DNA from: Serinus canaria
Taxonomy: Eukaryota > Chordata > Aves > Passeriformes > Fringillidae
Reading direction: 5' to 3'
Assembly: GCF_022539315.1 (NCBI RefSeq)
Contig: NC_066342.1
Location: forward strand, 16,943,346 to 17,007,345
Length of the DNA stretch: 64,000 bases
Part shown: positions 1-10,211 of the stretch, piece by piece
Position numbering within the stretch: the first letter of the stretch is position 1
How the letters are laid out: each line of letters begins with the position of its first letter
The notes under the pieces: model-generated
Database searches by the model: none
Told to the model about the DNA's origin: nothing
Seen by the model: the letters and a program-made list of their open reading frames with translations, nothing else
Position numbers and translations under genes: made by a program

Positions 1-440
1 GGGTCTCCCACAGGATCACAGCCTCCTTCAGGCATCCACTTATTCCAGTGTGGGCTCCTCCTCCACGGGCTGCAGGTGGATCTCTGCATCCCCTGTGGTC
101 CTCCATGGGCTGCAGGGGGACAGCCTGCTTCACCATGGTGAGGAACCTCAGCTCCAGCACCTGGAGCACCTCTCCCCTCCTTCTTCACTGACCTTAGTGT
201 CTGCATGTTGTTCTCCTCTCACATATTCTGGCTGGAAAATTACAACTGCATCACAACCTTTGTTTTTATTTTCTTCTTAAATATGTTGTCACAGAGGTGT
301 TACCATCGTTTCTAATTGGCCCAGCCTTGGCCAGCAGCATGTCCATCTTCAGAGCCATCAGGGACATGCTGGAAGCTTCTAGCAGCTTCTCACAGAAGCC
401 ACCTCTGTGGCCTCCTGCTGCCAAAAACCAGATCATGTAA
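1..440 (-). mobile_element. ERVL-type LTR, truncated by the window start
   Basis: Read on the minus strand, this stretch aligns by eye along its length with the complete solo LTR at 12305-13316. Both share the gcaggt/ggcttctgtgagaag start region and the characteristic block about a prime strand of 'cccctgcagcccatgg' followed by 'gcagagatccacctgcag'. The 5' end of the LTR falls near 430-440; the 3' part lies beyond the window edge. Open frames inside it are LTR sequence and not genes. The family assignment rests on resemblance to the other copy and its 5-bp near-duplicated target site. Confidence 0.7.
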
Positions 441-1204
441 AACCAATACACCTGAGTAAAATTTGCATGTGTCATTTGTTGGAAACCTTTGAATAAACAG
501 TCATTTTTCTGAATCTCTAAACTGGCCTCTGCAGTCTCAGTAAAGTAAATGTTCTTACTTCAGTATAGTTTAACTATCTGAAATCCATATTAGTATTCAC
601 CTTTAAAAGCACCCACATTTTGTCTATTTGCTGTTACTTTTTGTGCCCAAGGTGTGAAGGTGAAATGGCCTCCTTGCAAGGGCGTTTTTTTGTTTGGTTT
701 GGTTTTATGTCTCTTGCAATTGCTGAGTTTAGTTACAATCTGTTGTCTCTGAGACATTAGAAATATGAGCTGGTCTGAAATGATAATGGTCTGTTTTCTT
801 CCTCCTACCTGTATTTTCTACGTTTCCTCAAGCTTTATAATTACAAAGCACAAGCTGAAGGACCACCCTAACTGTGTAGTTATTTTTCATTCAGTGCTCA
901 CAACATTAAAGTTCATACTTGTTGTAAGATAATGTTTTGTTTTCACATTTTAAAAATATTTCTCACACTCAAAAAAATCATGAAAGGGTAGACGGATACA
1001 ATAACATCCATGGATTTACTTCCAGAAATTATCAATAGATCTTCCACTTAAAAATTTAAAACAAATTCCTAGTAAGTACTGCTGAAGTCAGATAGTCACT
1101 GTATGTGCCTTCAATTTCTACTTGTGTCCTTGCCCTGTTTTCATATTTTTTGGATAAAGGTAATCCTTTCATGTCTCTTGTGTATCTTTTGTTAGAATCT
1201 TTTT
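441..1204. other. Unassigned AT-rich stretch
   Basis: I see no coding frame, LTR boundary or CR1 similarity here. It separates the reverse LTR from the class II pol relic and may be old unique sequence or decayed repeat. Confidence 0.4.
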
Positions 1205-1209
1205 GTTGT

Positions 1210-2295
1210 TACAGGGGAGGTAATTTAATTACAGATTTGTTTTATGTCTATGGCGTAGTGCAGCTAGCTGAAAATTTGATTCTAAAAGATATCCTTAATC
1301 CCCAATTATCTGATTTACTGTCCCGTTTAATTTATCTTTTATCCCACAGGGAACATCCCTATTAAATTATGCATACAAGGTCCCATACCACCCTTGCTGG
1401 TTTCAGTGCAGAGTGAAACAGGAAAGCAGATGCTCTAGCTGTGGTAGCCCAAAACACCCTTCCCCATATTTTTAAACAGGCTAAGATTAGCCACCAATTT
1501 TTTCATCAAAATGTACCTGCCTTGGTCAGGATGTTTAAAATCACCAAGGACCAAGCAAGATCCATCATAGCGATGTGTCCTAATTGTCCATCTTATGCCC
1601 TTCCATCTGTTGGAGTGGGAGTCAATCTGAAAGGATTGCAGAGTCTCCAGCTCTGACAGACAGATGTGACTCACTATGCCCCTTTCAGGCCATTGAAATA
1701 CATACATGTGTCAATAGACACTTTTTCTGGTGCAGTCTTTGCTTCTGCACACACTGGGGAAAAGACAAAAGATGTCATCAAACATTATTTACTAGCGTTT
1801 TCCACCTTGGGCATTCCACAGGAGATAAAAACGGATAACGGCACTACTTGCAGCTCACTCCAGTTCCATCTGTTCTTAAATCAGTGGGGTATACAGCATA
1901 ATGCAGGCATATCACACAACCCTACAGGACAGTCCATCATGGAAAGGGCCCACCATTCCATCAAAAGGGTCATTGATGAACAGAGAGGGGGAGTCCAGAC
2001 CTATTCTCCCATTGAGAGACTGGCAAAGGCTCTTTATGTTTTCAACTTTTTGAACAATTCATTTATGGAGCCTACTGCCCCGATCATCAGGCATTTCACT
2101 AATGCGACCAACTCACAGCTAAAAGAAAAACCACCTGTGTTGATCAAAGACCCAGAAACCAAACAAATTATGGGCCGCTTTCTATTAATAACCTGGGGGA
2201 GAGGGTATGCTTGCGTTTCCGCAGTGGCCGGCCCATGGTGGATCCCAGCAAAGAACATAAAGCCATTCTTAGAAGCAGCAAAACCAACATTGTAA
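1210..2295 (+). pseudogene. pol: Class II ERV pol relic: RNase H end plus integrase
   Basis: Fragments in more than one frame match the RNase H C-terminus and integrase of the complete provirus at 38-47 kb. The RNase H part (about 1210-1440) is frameshifted and carries a stop. The integrase part shows the N-terminal His-His-Cys-Cys zinc region, a stop at 1654-1656, then an open frame from 1666. The TDNG aspartate codon (1834-1836) and the glutamate of MERA (1942-1944) keep the D-X35-E spacing. The C-terminal domain has the GRGYACVS signature of betaretrovirus-like integrases. The 5' half of the provirus is missing. Not functional. Confidence 0.85.
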
Positions 2296-2329
2296 CGACC
2301 AGAAAAAGATCAGAACAAACCAACAGAAA

Positions 2330-2830
2330 GAATGGCAGAAGCTTGGAAAAGACAGAAAAAGAAGCCCAAAGGAGACCATCCACACCATCTTGACAATACC
2401 AGCCAGGACCTTCCAGACCAATAGAACGATACCAGTCAGGACCCATGAATATCGCACTGGCATTACCACCCTCATAAACTATATTTAATGTTTTGAGACG
2501 GTTAAACAAGTGTTATTCCTTAATTTAATTTATTATTTATTTACTTTCAGGCCACCCAAGCACCCAGCGGCTAAAGCCAACTATGGCCAAAGGACCATCA
2601 ATTGTTGTCGCTGCAGTAAAGATTTGGATGTTCCTTGCTATGCCTCATACCTTTGCCTGGGTGATCCCTCAACCCACCCACAATGTTTGGATCACCCTAG
2701 CCAGGACCTTGAAACAAGACAACATGTGCCTGCCTGTGGGAAGCCCCGATGACCCATTTACATATTTGGTGGGGAGGCCCATCAATGAGTGGCCAGTAAC
2801 CATAGATGCCATCAATGGAAGGTGAGGTAG
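2330..2830 (+). pseudogene. env: env surface-subunit remnant
   Basis: Directly after integrase, two overlapping frames hold pieces of an avian ERV envelope surface subunit. The recognisable part is 2583-2825, which contains NVWITLARTLKQDN and the LVGRPINEW motif before a stop. The position, between integrase and the transmembrane-subunit remnant, fits a retroviral env gene. Frameshifts near 2500-2600 and after 2825 break it. Confidence 0.65.
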
Positions 2831-2959
2831 CTCCCCCATTAACATCCATAAGGAATACAACCCGGCAGACAACTGGGACCACTGGACCTTCAGGCTTGAA
2901 TACACAACTAGAGAACCAAAGGATTAAATCAGGCTACCAAAAGAGATCATTGTATAAAT

Positions 2960-3460
2960 TTGGTGAAAATTGTGATGACCAAATTAAGAATTGGAGCTAT
3001 GGGAAGAGTTGCAGCCTCCATTTTTCTACCTTGGCTGGCTGCAGCAAAGGCTCTGGGGGATTTAACCCATTTAGAATGCTGGATTAGCAAGCAGTTCAAT
3101 GCTACATCCATCACTTTAAAGAGACAATTCAACATACTACCTTGCAAAACAGAGCAGCCAATGATTACCTGCTGCTCGCCCACAGACATGGCTGTCAGGA
3201 GTTTGAAGGCATGTGTTGCTTCAACCTGTAAGATCACAGTGAGTCGATACACTGAAGGATCCAATTCTTAAAAGACGAAGTAAATAAAATACAAACGGAA
3301 GGCGACAATGACTGGCTCTCCAAGCTGTTTAAAGACTGGCGACTCATAAGGATAGATTTCATCTTTAGTTAAAACTGTTTTATGGACCCTGTTTATCATT
3401 GTTGTGGTGATTGTGTTGTTGTGTTTCGTTACGTGCTTGCAGAGGTCTAGAGTGGAGGCC
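2960..3460 (+). pseudogene. env: env transmembrane-subunit remnant with CX6CC motif
   Basis: The first frame opens with a small hydrophobic stretch (fusion-peptide-like, about 2990-3060). After a frameshift the second frame shows a cysteine cluster C-x6-C-C encoded at 3193-3219, the hallmark of gamma-type envelopes that disulfide-link SU to TM. Stops follow at the membrane-proximal region. Because the upstream pol is beta-type, this pairing is the D-type-like recombinant arrangement known from Mason-Pfizer-like viruses. The gene is dead. Confidence 0.7.
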
Positions 3461-3470
3461 TTTTTAGTAA

Positions 3471-3486
3471 ACAAAAAAGGGGGAGT
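3471..3486 (+). promoter_or_regulatory. Polypurine tract
   Basis: An aaacaaaaaaggggga run sits just before a TGTGGAGGC LTR start. This is the plus-strand primer site expected between env and the 3' LTR. Confidence 0.7.
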
Positions 3487-3648
3487 TGTGGAGGCTTGGA
3501 GGCCTACCACTGGGACTATAACACCTCAGCCCTGGAGGGGCAGAAAGAAACATCCCTCTAAGGTTAGGGTTAGAAGATCTTCCCTCCCATAAACCTCTGC
3601 AGGGACATGTTAATGTTTCAAGTTCTATTGGTTCACTTAGGTGATGTC
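3487..3648 (+). mobile_element. 3' LTR of the class II relic, 5' part only
   Basis: The LTR starts TGTGGAGGCTTGG after the polypurine tract. It runs about 160 bp, then CR1 sequence takes over near 3650, so TATA, polyadenylation signal and U5 are gone. The exact junction is uncertain by about 10 bp. Confidence 0.6.
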
Positions 3649-3649
3649 A

Positions 3650-4117
3650 CTAGAGGATGTACCATCTTTGAAAGGATGGTCAGGTCTCTCAGGAAGTATT
3701 TTAGGGGGTTGCTAGGGCATGTAGGAAAAAAAATAGGAAGACCAAAGCTCAATTTGAACTTAATTTGGCAACATTTGTAAAGGATAATAAAAAATGTTTT
3801 TCCAAATATATTAACAGCAAAAGGAAGGGTAAGACCCACTGTTGTTCTCTACTGGATGCGGGAGGGAACTTAGTAACTGCAGATGAGGAGAAGGCGGAAG
3901 TGCTTAACACCTTCTTTGCCTCAGTCTTTAGTGGGAAGATGGCTTCTCCTCAGAACAACTGTCCTCCTGGGTTGGTAGATGGTGTTAGGGAGCAGAACGG
4001 TCCCCCTGTTATCCGGGAGGAGGCAGTCAGAGAACTGCTGAGCTGCTTGGATGTTCGTAAATCTATGGGACCAGATGGGATCCATGCCAGGGTGATGAGG
4101 GAGCTGGCAGATGAGCT
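3650..4117 (+). mobile_element. CR1 LINE ORF2 fragment (endonuclease-RT linker to early RT)
   Basis: The frame from 3765 encodes the conserved CR1 segment with EEKAEVLNTFFASVF and GPDGIHARVMRELADEL, which lies between endonuclease and reverse transcriptase. Both ends are truncated; the CR1 signal stops at 4117. The same region recurs on the minus strand at 31801-32500 in the larger CR1 copy, and the two correspond closely by eye. Confidence 0.85.
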
Positions 4118-4189
4118 ACACACAAATATATGTGTGAAGAATACAGAGAACATATAAAAGAAAAAAAGGCAAAACCCAAATGGCATCAG

Positions 4190-4417
4190 CAGCAGTCAGT
4201 TCCAGGTCTACTGGATGCCTCTCCAGTTGAAGGCAAACTGTGGCCTGTACTCTGCTGCTAAAGCAATGAAGAAAAAGGCATTAGCCATGTCAAATGTGGC
4301 ACCATTTGACTGCCTTGGACTGCAGTTCGTACTGAAGTTCCAGCATGTCCAGCACAGTGTCTGAGTGATGGTGTGACTTCATTCAGGCCACAATAATCCA
4401 CTGTCAGTCTCTACTGT
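4190..4417 (-). pseudogene. pol: ERVL pol relic, RT palm segment (copy 1, part 1)
   Basis: The minus strand matches the reverse-transcriptase segment of the second ERVL copy at 47640-47900. It is cut at 4417 by insertion of the solo LTR 4418-5831, and pol resumes at 5832. Low intactness; stops are present. Confidence 0.7.
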
Positions 4418-5831
4418 TGTCATCGTTTGAGCCTGGCGCAATGCCAGCGCCCCCACAAGAATACCTCCTTCCCTGGCATCCACTGTGAGATGCGATCAGA
4501 GACAGAGCAAAGCAGGCTCCAACTTGAGGTTAAAAGGGAAAAAAACTTTATTAACCTAAAGCTACAAGGGAAAACACACAAAACACATAGAACACAAGAT
4601 GAAAACCTTCCAAATTCTTCCTCCTCCCCCCACCAAATTTCCAATTCCATCACCACCCTTTAGATAACCAATTCTCAGTTCCTCAAGAAGAGAGGAGTCC
4701 CTCTTGCACCACATTCCTTCCATGTCCAGTGCTCTCACCACTGCACATGGATCAGAGCTGCTTCTAGTGTTTTTCCCTTTAAGGATACTTTGTCCAGTTC
4801 CAAAGAGAGCACAGTCCTTCTCCTTTTGGGACACTTGTCCCCCCCAAATTTCACCCCCTGGGGCCGAGGGGTCTCTTGAACAGAGATCATCTTCTTCTTC
4901 CTCTTCTTCGAAGACGGAGGGCACCACCACCACCCTCCTCACCCGTCGTCTCTGTTCACACACTTCTACATCACTGCACTCTCCTGGCTGAGCACAGTTC
5001 CTCTCCTTTTGGGACACCTGTCCCCCCCAAATTTCACCCCCTGGGGCCGAGGGGGTCTCTTAAACAGAGATCATCTTCCTCTTCCTCTTTCTCTTCTTTG
5101 AAGACGGAGGGCACCACCACCCTCCTCACCTGTCGTCTCTGTTCACACACCTCCACATCACCGCACTCTCTTGGCTCTGAGCCATTGCCTCCCCCTAGAA
5201 TGCAGTCTCTGTGTCACAGGAACACCAGTGGTTCTGCTGTGGCTATACAAGAAAAGTCCAGCCAAAGGCCACTCCATCACCTCCTCCCACCTAGGATTCT
5301 TCTCAACATCCTCTCAATCTCATCAACTTCAGGAGGAATCAGCATTTGCAAGGTTCCCATCTTCCTCAGAAGGGTTAAAAGTCCCAGGCTCTGCCAGTTT
5401 GCTCCATGAACTCCCACGCCTGGCTGCCCTGCCGGGCACCCCCTCCTTCTCCTTCACGCCGGTCACGCTATCACTGGCGCCGGCTCTCTCTCTCTCCCAC
5501 TCTCCAGGGGGGTAAAAATGGGGAATAGCTGCCCAAAGCCCTCGCAATGTTCTCCTCCACCCTTCGGCCCAGGCCTGGCCTACCTCTCTCAGGCCGCATG
5601 GCTCCCCTCCCCCCCCTGCCCAGCTTTGAGCTGGGCAGGGGGGTCTGCTCAGTCCCAAAGCGGAACTCAAAGAGGAGATTCCCCTGGGAGTTCAGAGCTT
5701 TTAACCCCCTCTGTTCTCAGAGGCGTATCCATGCCCTCAGTGGACAAGCCAGGTGCCAATATTAAAATCTGAACACCGATTGGCTTGACCACACCATCAC
5801 AAAAAACTTCATTTCCTCTCAAACCACGACA
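4418..5831 (-). mobile_element. Solo LTR, ERVL-type, 1.4 kb, with 5-bp target duplication
   Basis: The element runs from TGTCATCGTTTGAG to CTCAAACCACGACA, giving a short inverted terminal match. It is flanked on both sides by actgt (4413-4417 and 5832-5836). The flanks are contiguous ERVL pol, so this is an insertion into that provirus. A minus-strand AATAAA near 4549 fixes the orientation. It contains a direct duplication of about 183 bp (4809-5173). The open frames inside are GC-rich LTR sequence. Confidence 0.9.
4809..5173. repeat. Two-copy tandem repeat, about 183 bp, inside the solo LTR
   Basis: Units 4809-4991 and 4992-5173 both begin gcacagt(c/t)c(t/c)tctcc, continue through 'cccccaaatttcaccccctg', a variable cttctt/ctctt tract and the 'gacggagggcaccacca' block. 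Differences are mainly in the pyrimidine tract length. The duplication lies in the transcribed half of the reverse LTR. Confidence 0.85.
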
Positions 5832-6055
5832 ACTGTCCATTAGACTTACACACAGGCCATGTAAGGCTATTGAAGGGTGAGCTAATCTTGCTGACCATTC
5901 CCTGGTTCTCCAGTTTACAGATCATCTTATGGATGGGAATCTCAGTCTCAGTTCACACGGTATTGCTGACGATGGACTGTTTCAGTAGCAATTGGTATCT
6001 GCTCTTCTTCAACCCTTAGGAGTCCTACAGCAGAAGGGTCCTTTGAATGACCAGG
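5832..6055 (-). pseudogene. pol: ERVL pol relic, RT N-terminal segment (copy 1, part 2)
   Basis: The minus strand continues the RT relic of 4190-4417. It corresponds base by base, with divergence, to 47890-48125 of ERVL copy 2. It ends where the solo LTR 6056-6710 is inserted. Confidence 0.7.
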
Positions 6056-6710
6056 TGTCACGAGAGGAGTGGGAACTTCAGACAAGTCCTGCCTCAGCCT
6101 CAGATTTTTGGCAACAGCTTCAATTTAAGAAATCACTCTGGCACGGAAGTTCTAAGGATGGCAGATCAGGTCTATTATAAAATTACTTATTTATTGAACA
6201 GACAGGAGATAACAGAAAAAGATCTTAATTAGAGTTACTACACAATATAAACCAAAAAGAACAACTAGTAGATTACATAAACAGTGCGCAGTATCAAGGT
6301 ACCTTTATTATAGCTAGCAAAGAAATAGTATTGATTAGGAGCCTAACATAATACTAAAATGACTATAGTGTATACAGAGTCCTTTCACTCAACCTCTGGG
6401 GAGTAACCACAAAGTAGGCGTCCCTGCTTTGGGGAGAAACTCCACACATTTCAAGGGAGTGTGCAGAATATTTCTGCTTTGTGAAAGCTTGGTGTAGCTT
6501 TTATAGTTTGCAAAGTGAGATGTCTGTCAGTGATAAATCCAGCTTATCTTTCCAGATCTCACTTCCACAGCAAGATGTTTATTGGCAGCTGGAAGCATTA
6601 ATTCCATGGTGCCGAAATAACTCAGTAAAAGATAACTTGTCCTGTTTGAGTTATTTCACCAGTTAACAAGCAACAAATAAGCTCTTGTGGGGGCGAAATG
6701 CCCTGCTACA
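6056..6710 (-). mobile_element. Solo LTR, 655 bp, with 5-bp target duplication
   Basis: The element runs TGTCACGAGAGG to TGCCCTGCTACA and is flanked by ccagg on both sides (6051-6055, 6711-6715). The flanks are contiguous ERVL pol. On the minus strand a TATA-like ctataaaag lies near 6497 and AATAAA near 6190, giving a U3-R-U5 order from right to left. Confidence 0.9.
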
Positions 6711-6715
6711 CCAGG

Positions 6716-7279
6716 CAAAGTATTCAACTGTCTAGTGTCTTCTGTCTCAACAGCAGCTATCCCAAAAGCCCACCAATGTCCTTTTGGGTCTTTGAAATAC
6801 CTACTCCTGAGCTAATCTATGCCAATGATACAAGGGGTCTCTGGACCAGTCATGATGGATTGTTTTTCCACTCCTTCCCAGTCAAGCTCACTTCAGTTTC
6901 CAGTGGAGTCAACTACTGAGACCACCCCCGTCATCCCAGCAATGAAAACAAGTTCTGCCCCCACATGTCCCCATGGTATCAGAGTACACTGTGCACCAGC
7001 GTCAAGAAAAGCTTTGTATTTTTGTGGTTCTGATGTGCCAGGCCATCGGATCCACGCAGTCCAAAAGACCCGATTTTCCCTGGCCTCTACCTGGTTAGAG
7101 GCAGGGCTGCTCCAGTTCTGGCTATTGTTTCCTCCCTGGGTATACATTTTGGAGGTCCCTCCAAGGGGATCAGACATATCCTCCCTTCTGGATGATGCTT
7201 CAAGGTTTTCCAAGGGCCTTGCTGCAGCTGGAGGTCTTCCTGGCAAAGGTATCTCTCCTTCACACTTGTTCAGAGTCAT
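6716..7279 (-). pseudogene. pro: ERVL pro (aspartic protease) and pol start, copy 1
   Basis: The minus-strand frame 7279-6893 holds an aspartic-protease active-site region, here DAGAQCTLIP. The homologous copy at 48857-49162 has DTGAQCTLIP, so the catalytic triad threonine is replaced by alanine. Upstream residues are the low-complexity gag-pro boundary. Protease followed by RT on the minus strand matches class III gene order. Protein is interrupted and not functional. Confidence 0.75.
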
Positions 7280-7383
7280 GTCCAGAGTGAGATTCTGGCC
7301 TCCTCACTATCTCCTGGTCAATACCCACATCCCTCAACAAAGATCCCAAGTGCCTCACATCAGTACTGTCAAAAATCATACTG

Positions 7384-8019
7384 TCACCTGTGATATCCCA
7401 GACTCAAATCAACCAGCTCAATATGAATTTGTCTGTTCATTGGGTGAGGTCTTTCCACATGTTGTGTGGACTTTATAAGGATAGGAATTTGGTCATTATT
7501 TCTGACTGATTCCTCTGCTGGCTGTGAGGGTCCTGCCTCCCCATCATCATCCACAAGGCAAACAGACTTGGCCTTGTATTTCCTCCTTTGGACAGGGGCA
7601 ACTGCTATTGGCTTAGGCAGCCCATCTGGTTTAACTGCATCCTGAATGACTGTGGTGTCTGTAGATTTGTTCTCCTTCCCCTCTAGCTGCAAGTGCTGCT
7701 GTACGGTATTGAGCAGTGTGCGATAAGCATTAGCCAAGGCCCAGCACAGTGCAATAAGCTGTCCCTCTCTTGAACTACCACTGCAATTTTCTTTCAAATA
7801 TTCCGCTACCTTAGTGGGGTTCTGTATTTTTTCAGGGGATAACTTACAAACTAATGGAGCAGAGTACTTCTTCATAATCTGGCCCATATCCTCCCACATT
7901 CCATGCCACTTAGGATTTCCTACCCCTTGGTTAGATCTCTGGGCGACCTCCCTGGAAATCTCAGCCCTGACTCTAAACATGTTGTAGACTATGTGGAGGA
8001 GACATAGCAGAACTAGCAA
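7384..8019 (-). pseudogene. gag: ERVL gag remnant, N-terminal part (copy 1)
   Basis: A 211-codon minus-strand frame lies between the 5' LTR region and protease, where gag belongs. It begins with a short hydrophobic stretch, then a matrix-like helical region containing WEDMGQIMKKYS, then a charged linker. The corresponding part of ERVL copy 2 is at 53868-54330 and shows the same order of segments. Frame is open but the rest of gag is missing. Confidence 0.65.
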
Positions 8020-8501
8020 TAAGAATATGGAGTCAACATCCAGAGGGAAGTTAAATTTCTCAAAATGTGATGTATCAGACCTAAAAGGGGAGAAGGAGGT
8101 GAAAGGCTGGGAAAAATCATCCTCTCCTGTTCCCCCAACAGGCTAGGTATGATTATTAATAAACCCCTAGAAGTAGCAGCCCAGCCCAGGACAGGCAAAC
8201 AGCAGCAAATACATATACCAAACACACTTCATTGTCTCTGATGGTATCTTTACATAAACTGATATCACAGAGTGTATCAACAAAGCAATCTTGGTTCCTC
8301 TGTCTGATCTGAAAAAGAGAACCATCATGGGCAAATGGTTGCACATATTTAGACACATATACAAGTTTAGGTGCCACACCTCCATGAATAGCTCAAGTAG
8401 CATGGTGACCAGGGATTTCTGTACCCAATATATAAATGTTTCAGTCAAAATTGTTATTTTTTCATTTTCTGTCTCAAGCCACTTTAGTTGGGCACTAAAT
8501 T
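8020..8501 (-). other. ERVL leader (gag upstream region), copy 1
   Basis: This lies between the gag start and the LTR end at 8502 on the minus strand. It should contain the primer binding site next to the LTR; the bases there (minus strand tagtgcccaac) do not let me name the tRNA. Short open frames here are not supported. Confidence 0.45.
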
Positions 8502-8811
8502 TGTCTTAGTTTAAGACAATTATAAGGGGCAGAGACTCCAAAATTAACTATCTTCCCTTTAGCTTTAACCACTCCCCTTTTACCAATAAGGAAAGACAAA
8601 TGTAAGAAGATATAAATGAAAAAATAACAGTTTACTAAAAAGCAAAACACCAACAACCAAGATAACAGCAATAACCACTAGATACAAAGGTGCTGAATCC
8701 TGTGGACTCCCCAGAAACAAAGAAAACAAGATGGTGGAGAAGCCCCTCCTCCCAAGATGGCAGCTGCCATAGCCAACCACATGGAACAGAAGACAAAGAC
8801 AATATGGCAGA
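8502..8811 (-). mobile_element. 5' LTR of ERVL copy 1, R-U5 side
   Basis: The plus strand reads TGTCTTAGTTTAAGACAAT at the boundary, matching the end of the LTR family at 20787-21466 and 48189-48888. The minus strand has the family's gtaaactgttatt block (about 8630) near the cap region. The LTR is interrupted at 8812 by a class I solo LTR; its far end beyond 9247 is not resolved. Confidence 0.6.
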
Positions 8812-9242
8812 CGTGAGAAACTTTAAAAAATTTTGAAGGTTTATTAAATCTTAACAAAAAATACAACAAAATACTAAATAAGGAAAAATTACAGCACTGG
8901 GAGGCCCCTGCCCCATGGCTGCCAGCCACATGGCTCATCTTCAAGATGGATGCTTCACCTTTTATATCTCTAGCCCCTCCTAGAGCCTTGTCAGTCAACT
9001 CCTTCCTTGTTGTCCAGTGGTAGAAGTCACTTCCTTACATTCTGATTGGAGGTCAGGTGTTACCATAGTAACAAGCCAACCTTCCCAAATGCCCAGATTA
9101 CCAAGACCATCCCATGATAAAAATACTGGGGGGGAACACATTGTAGTAACATAACTATACATTTATAAAACTTCTCTTAACATAGATATAACGTTCACCC
9201 CTTAATTGTGAGAGCCAACCATCTCACTACTCATCTATAACA
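8812..9242 (-). mobile_element. Solo class I LTR with perfect 5-bp target duplication
   Basis: The minus strand begins TGTTATAGATGAGTA and ends in TTTCTCACG, the same family as 15039-15433, 29008-29378, 62286-62727 and the 15434-25903 provirus. Flanks are gcaga at 8807-8811 and 9243-9247. TATA-like and AATAAA signals lie on the minus strand near 8965 and 8845. Confidence 0.9.
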
Positions 9243-9247
9243 GCAGA

Positions 9248-9959
9248 GAAGCCCTGCTTGGCTCAACCATCTCCCTGGAACAACAACAACAACAAAGTGA
9301 AGGTAGGAGCTTACAAAGCAGTTCTGGCGGGAGATAGGGGGTGCTGGCGTCAGCCTTCCTGCTCTCTTTCAGCCTGGCTGGACCCTGTTGGTGTTGGTGC
9401 CGCAGTTCCAAGTTGCTGCTGCATTGCAGGGGGAATAAATGGTCCTGCTGAGCACCAAAATATAGGGCCCTGGGTCAGTCTGTCCCAAGAAGCAGTACAT
9501 GTGTGTGAGGTCACTTCTGCCACTTGCTGCCTCCTCCTGCCACCTGCTGGACTCGGTGTCAGTGCTACTGTCTTGGGTCACTGCCCCAATGGAGAGGGAA
9601 GAAAATGGACTCGCTGGGCACCAAAACCTGTGTCCCCTGCCCTGTCCATCCCATCCTGGTGTTGTGGCTGTGGAAAGGCACAGTGAAATTCACTCTGAAA
9701 CACACCGGGATGGCAAAATGCTGCTTCTCAGGTCACCACTAGGAGACCTGCCCCAGGTAAACCCTCTCAGCAGCCCAGAGAGAATGAAAAACGACTTGCA
9801 CGTGTTCATTCCCACTTTTTAAAGGGACTCAGCGCCCCTCCCCTCTGTGAACCTGGGGCAAAATGCACAAGTTCTGTTTCCCAGGTTGTCAGGTCTTAAA
9901 AAGACAGCCAGTAAAAATCTTGGGCAAGTTGGTGTAGAGAAGATATGAAATACCTGATG
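9248..9959. other. Unassigned, probably decayed LTR sequence
   Basis: Contains a short (aac)n run near 9280 and GC-richer sequence with open frames that overlap on both strands. It may be the U3 side of the ERVL LTR 8502-8811, but I could not place an end. Confidence 0.35.
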
Positions 9960-9964
9960 ATTTT

Positions 9965-10085
9965 TTTGGGTCATTCAGGACAATCATGCTGGTTGCTCAA
10001 AGCCCCATCCAACCTGGCCTTGAACACTTCCAAGGGTGGGGCAGCCACAGCTTCTCTGGGAAACCTGAGCCAGCACCACACCATC
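9965..10085 (-). mobile_element. CR1 3'-region fragment
   Basis: The plus strand carries the antisense CR1 signature 'gccccatccaacctggcctt' followed by the 'cacttccaagggtggggcag' segment. It corresponds to the same stretch of the larger CR1 at 34950-35030. Confidence 0.8.
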
Positions 10086-10211
10086 CTGTCCTAGGGTGAC
10101 CTTTTGATGCTTGTATCCCCATTTCTTGTTCTGTTTATGTTGGATATTATGTTCTGTGCCTTCAAGACTGGCTCTGAAGAGTGAATGTTTTGCTTTGGTT
10201 TCTTATCAGCT

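Noticed and set aside
5171..5772. Several overlapping frames of 84-114 codons on both strands
   Set aside because: They lie wholly inside the solo LTR 4418-5831, which is bounded by a perfect target duplication.
6819..7478. A 219-codon plus-strand frame
   Set aside because: The minus strand of the same bases encodes the ERVL protease and gag end, colinear with the second ERVL copy. The plus frame is a shadow.
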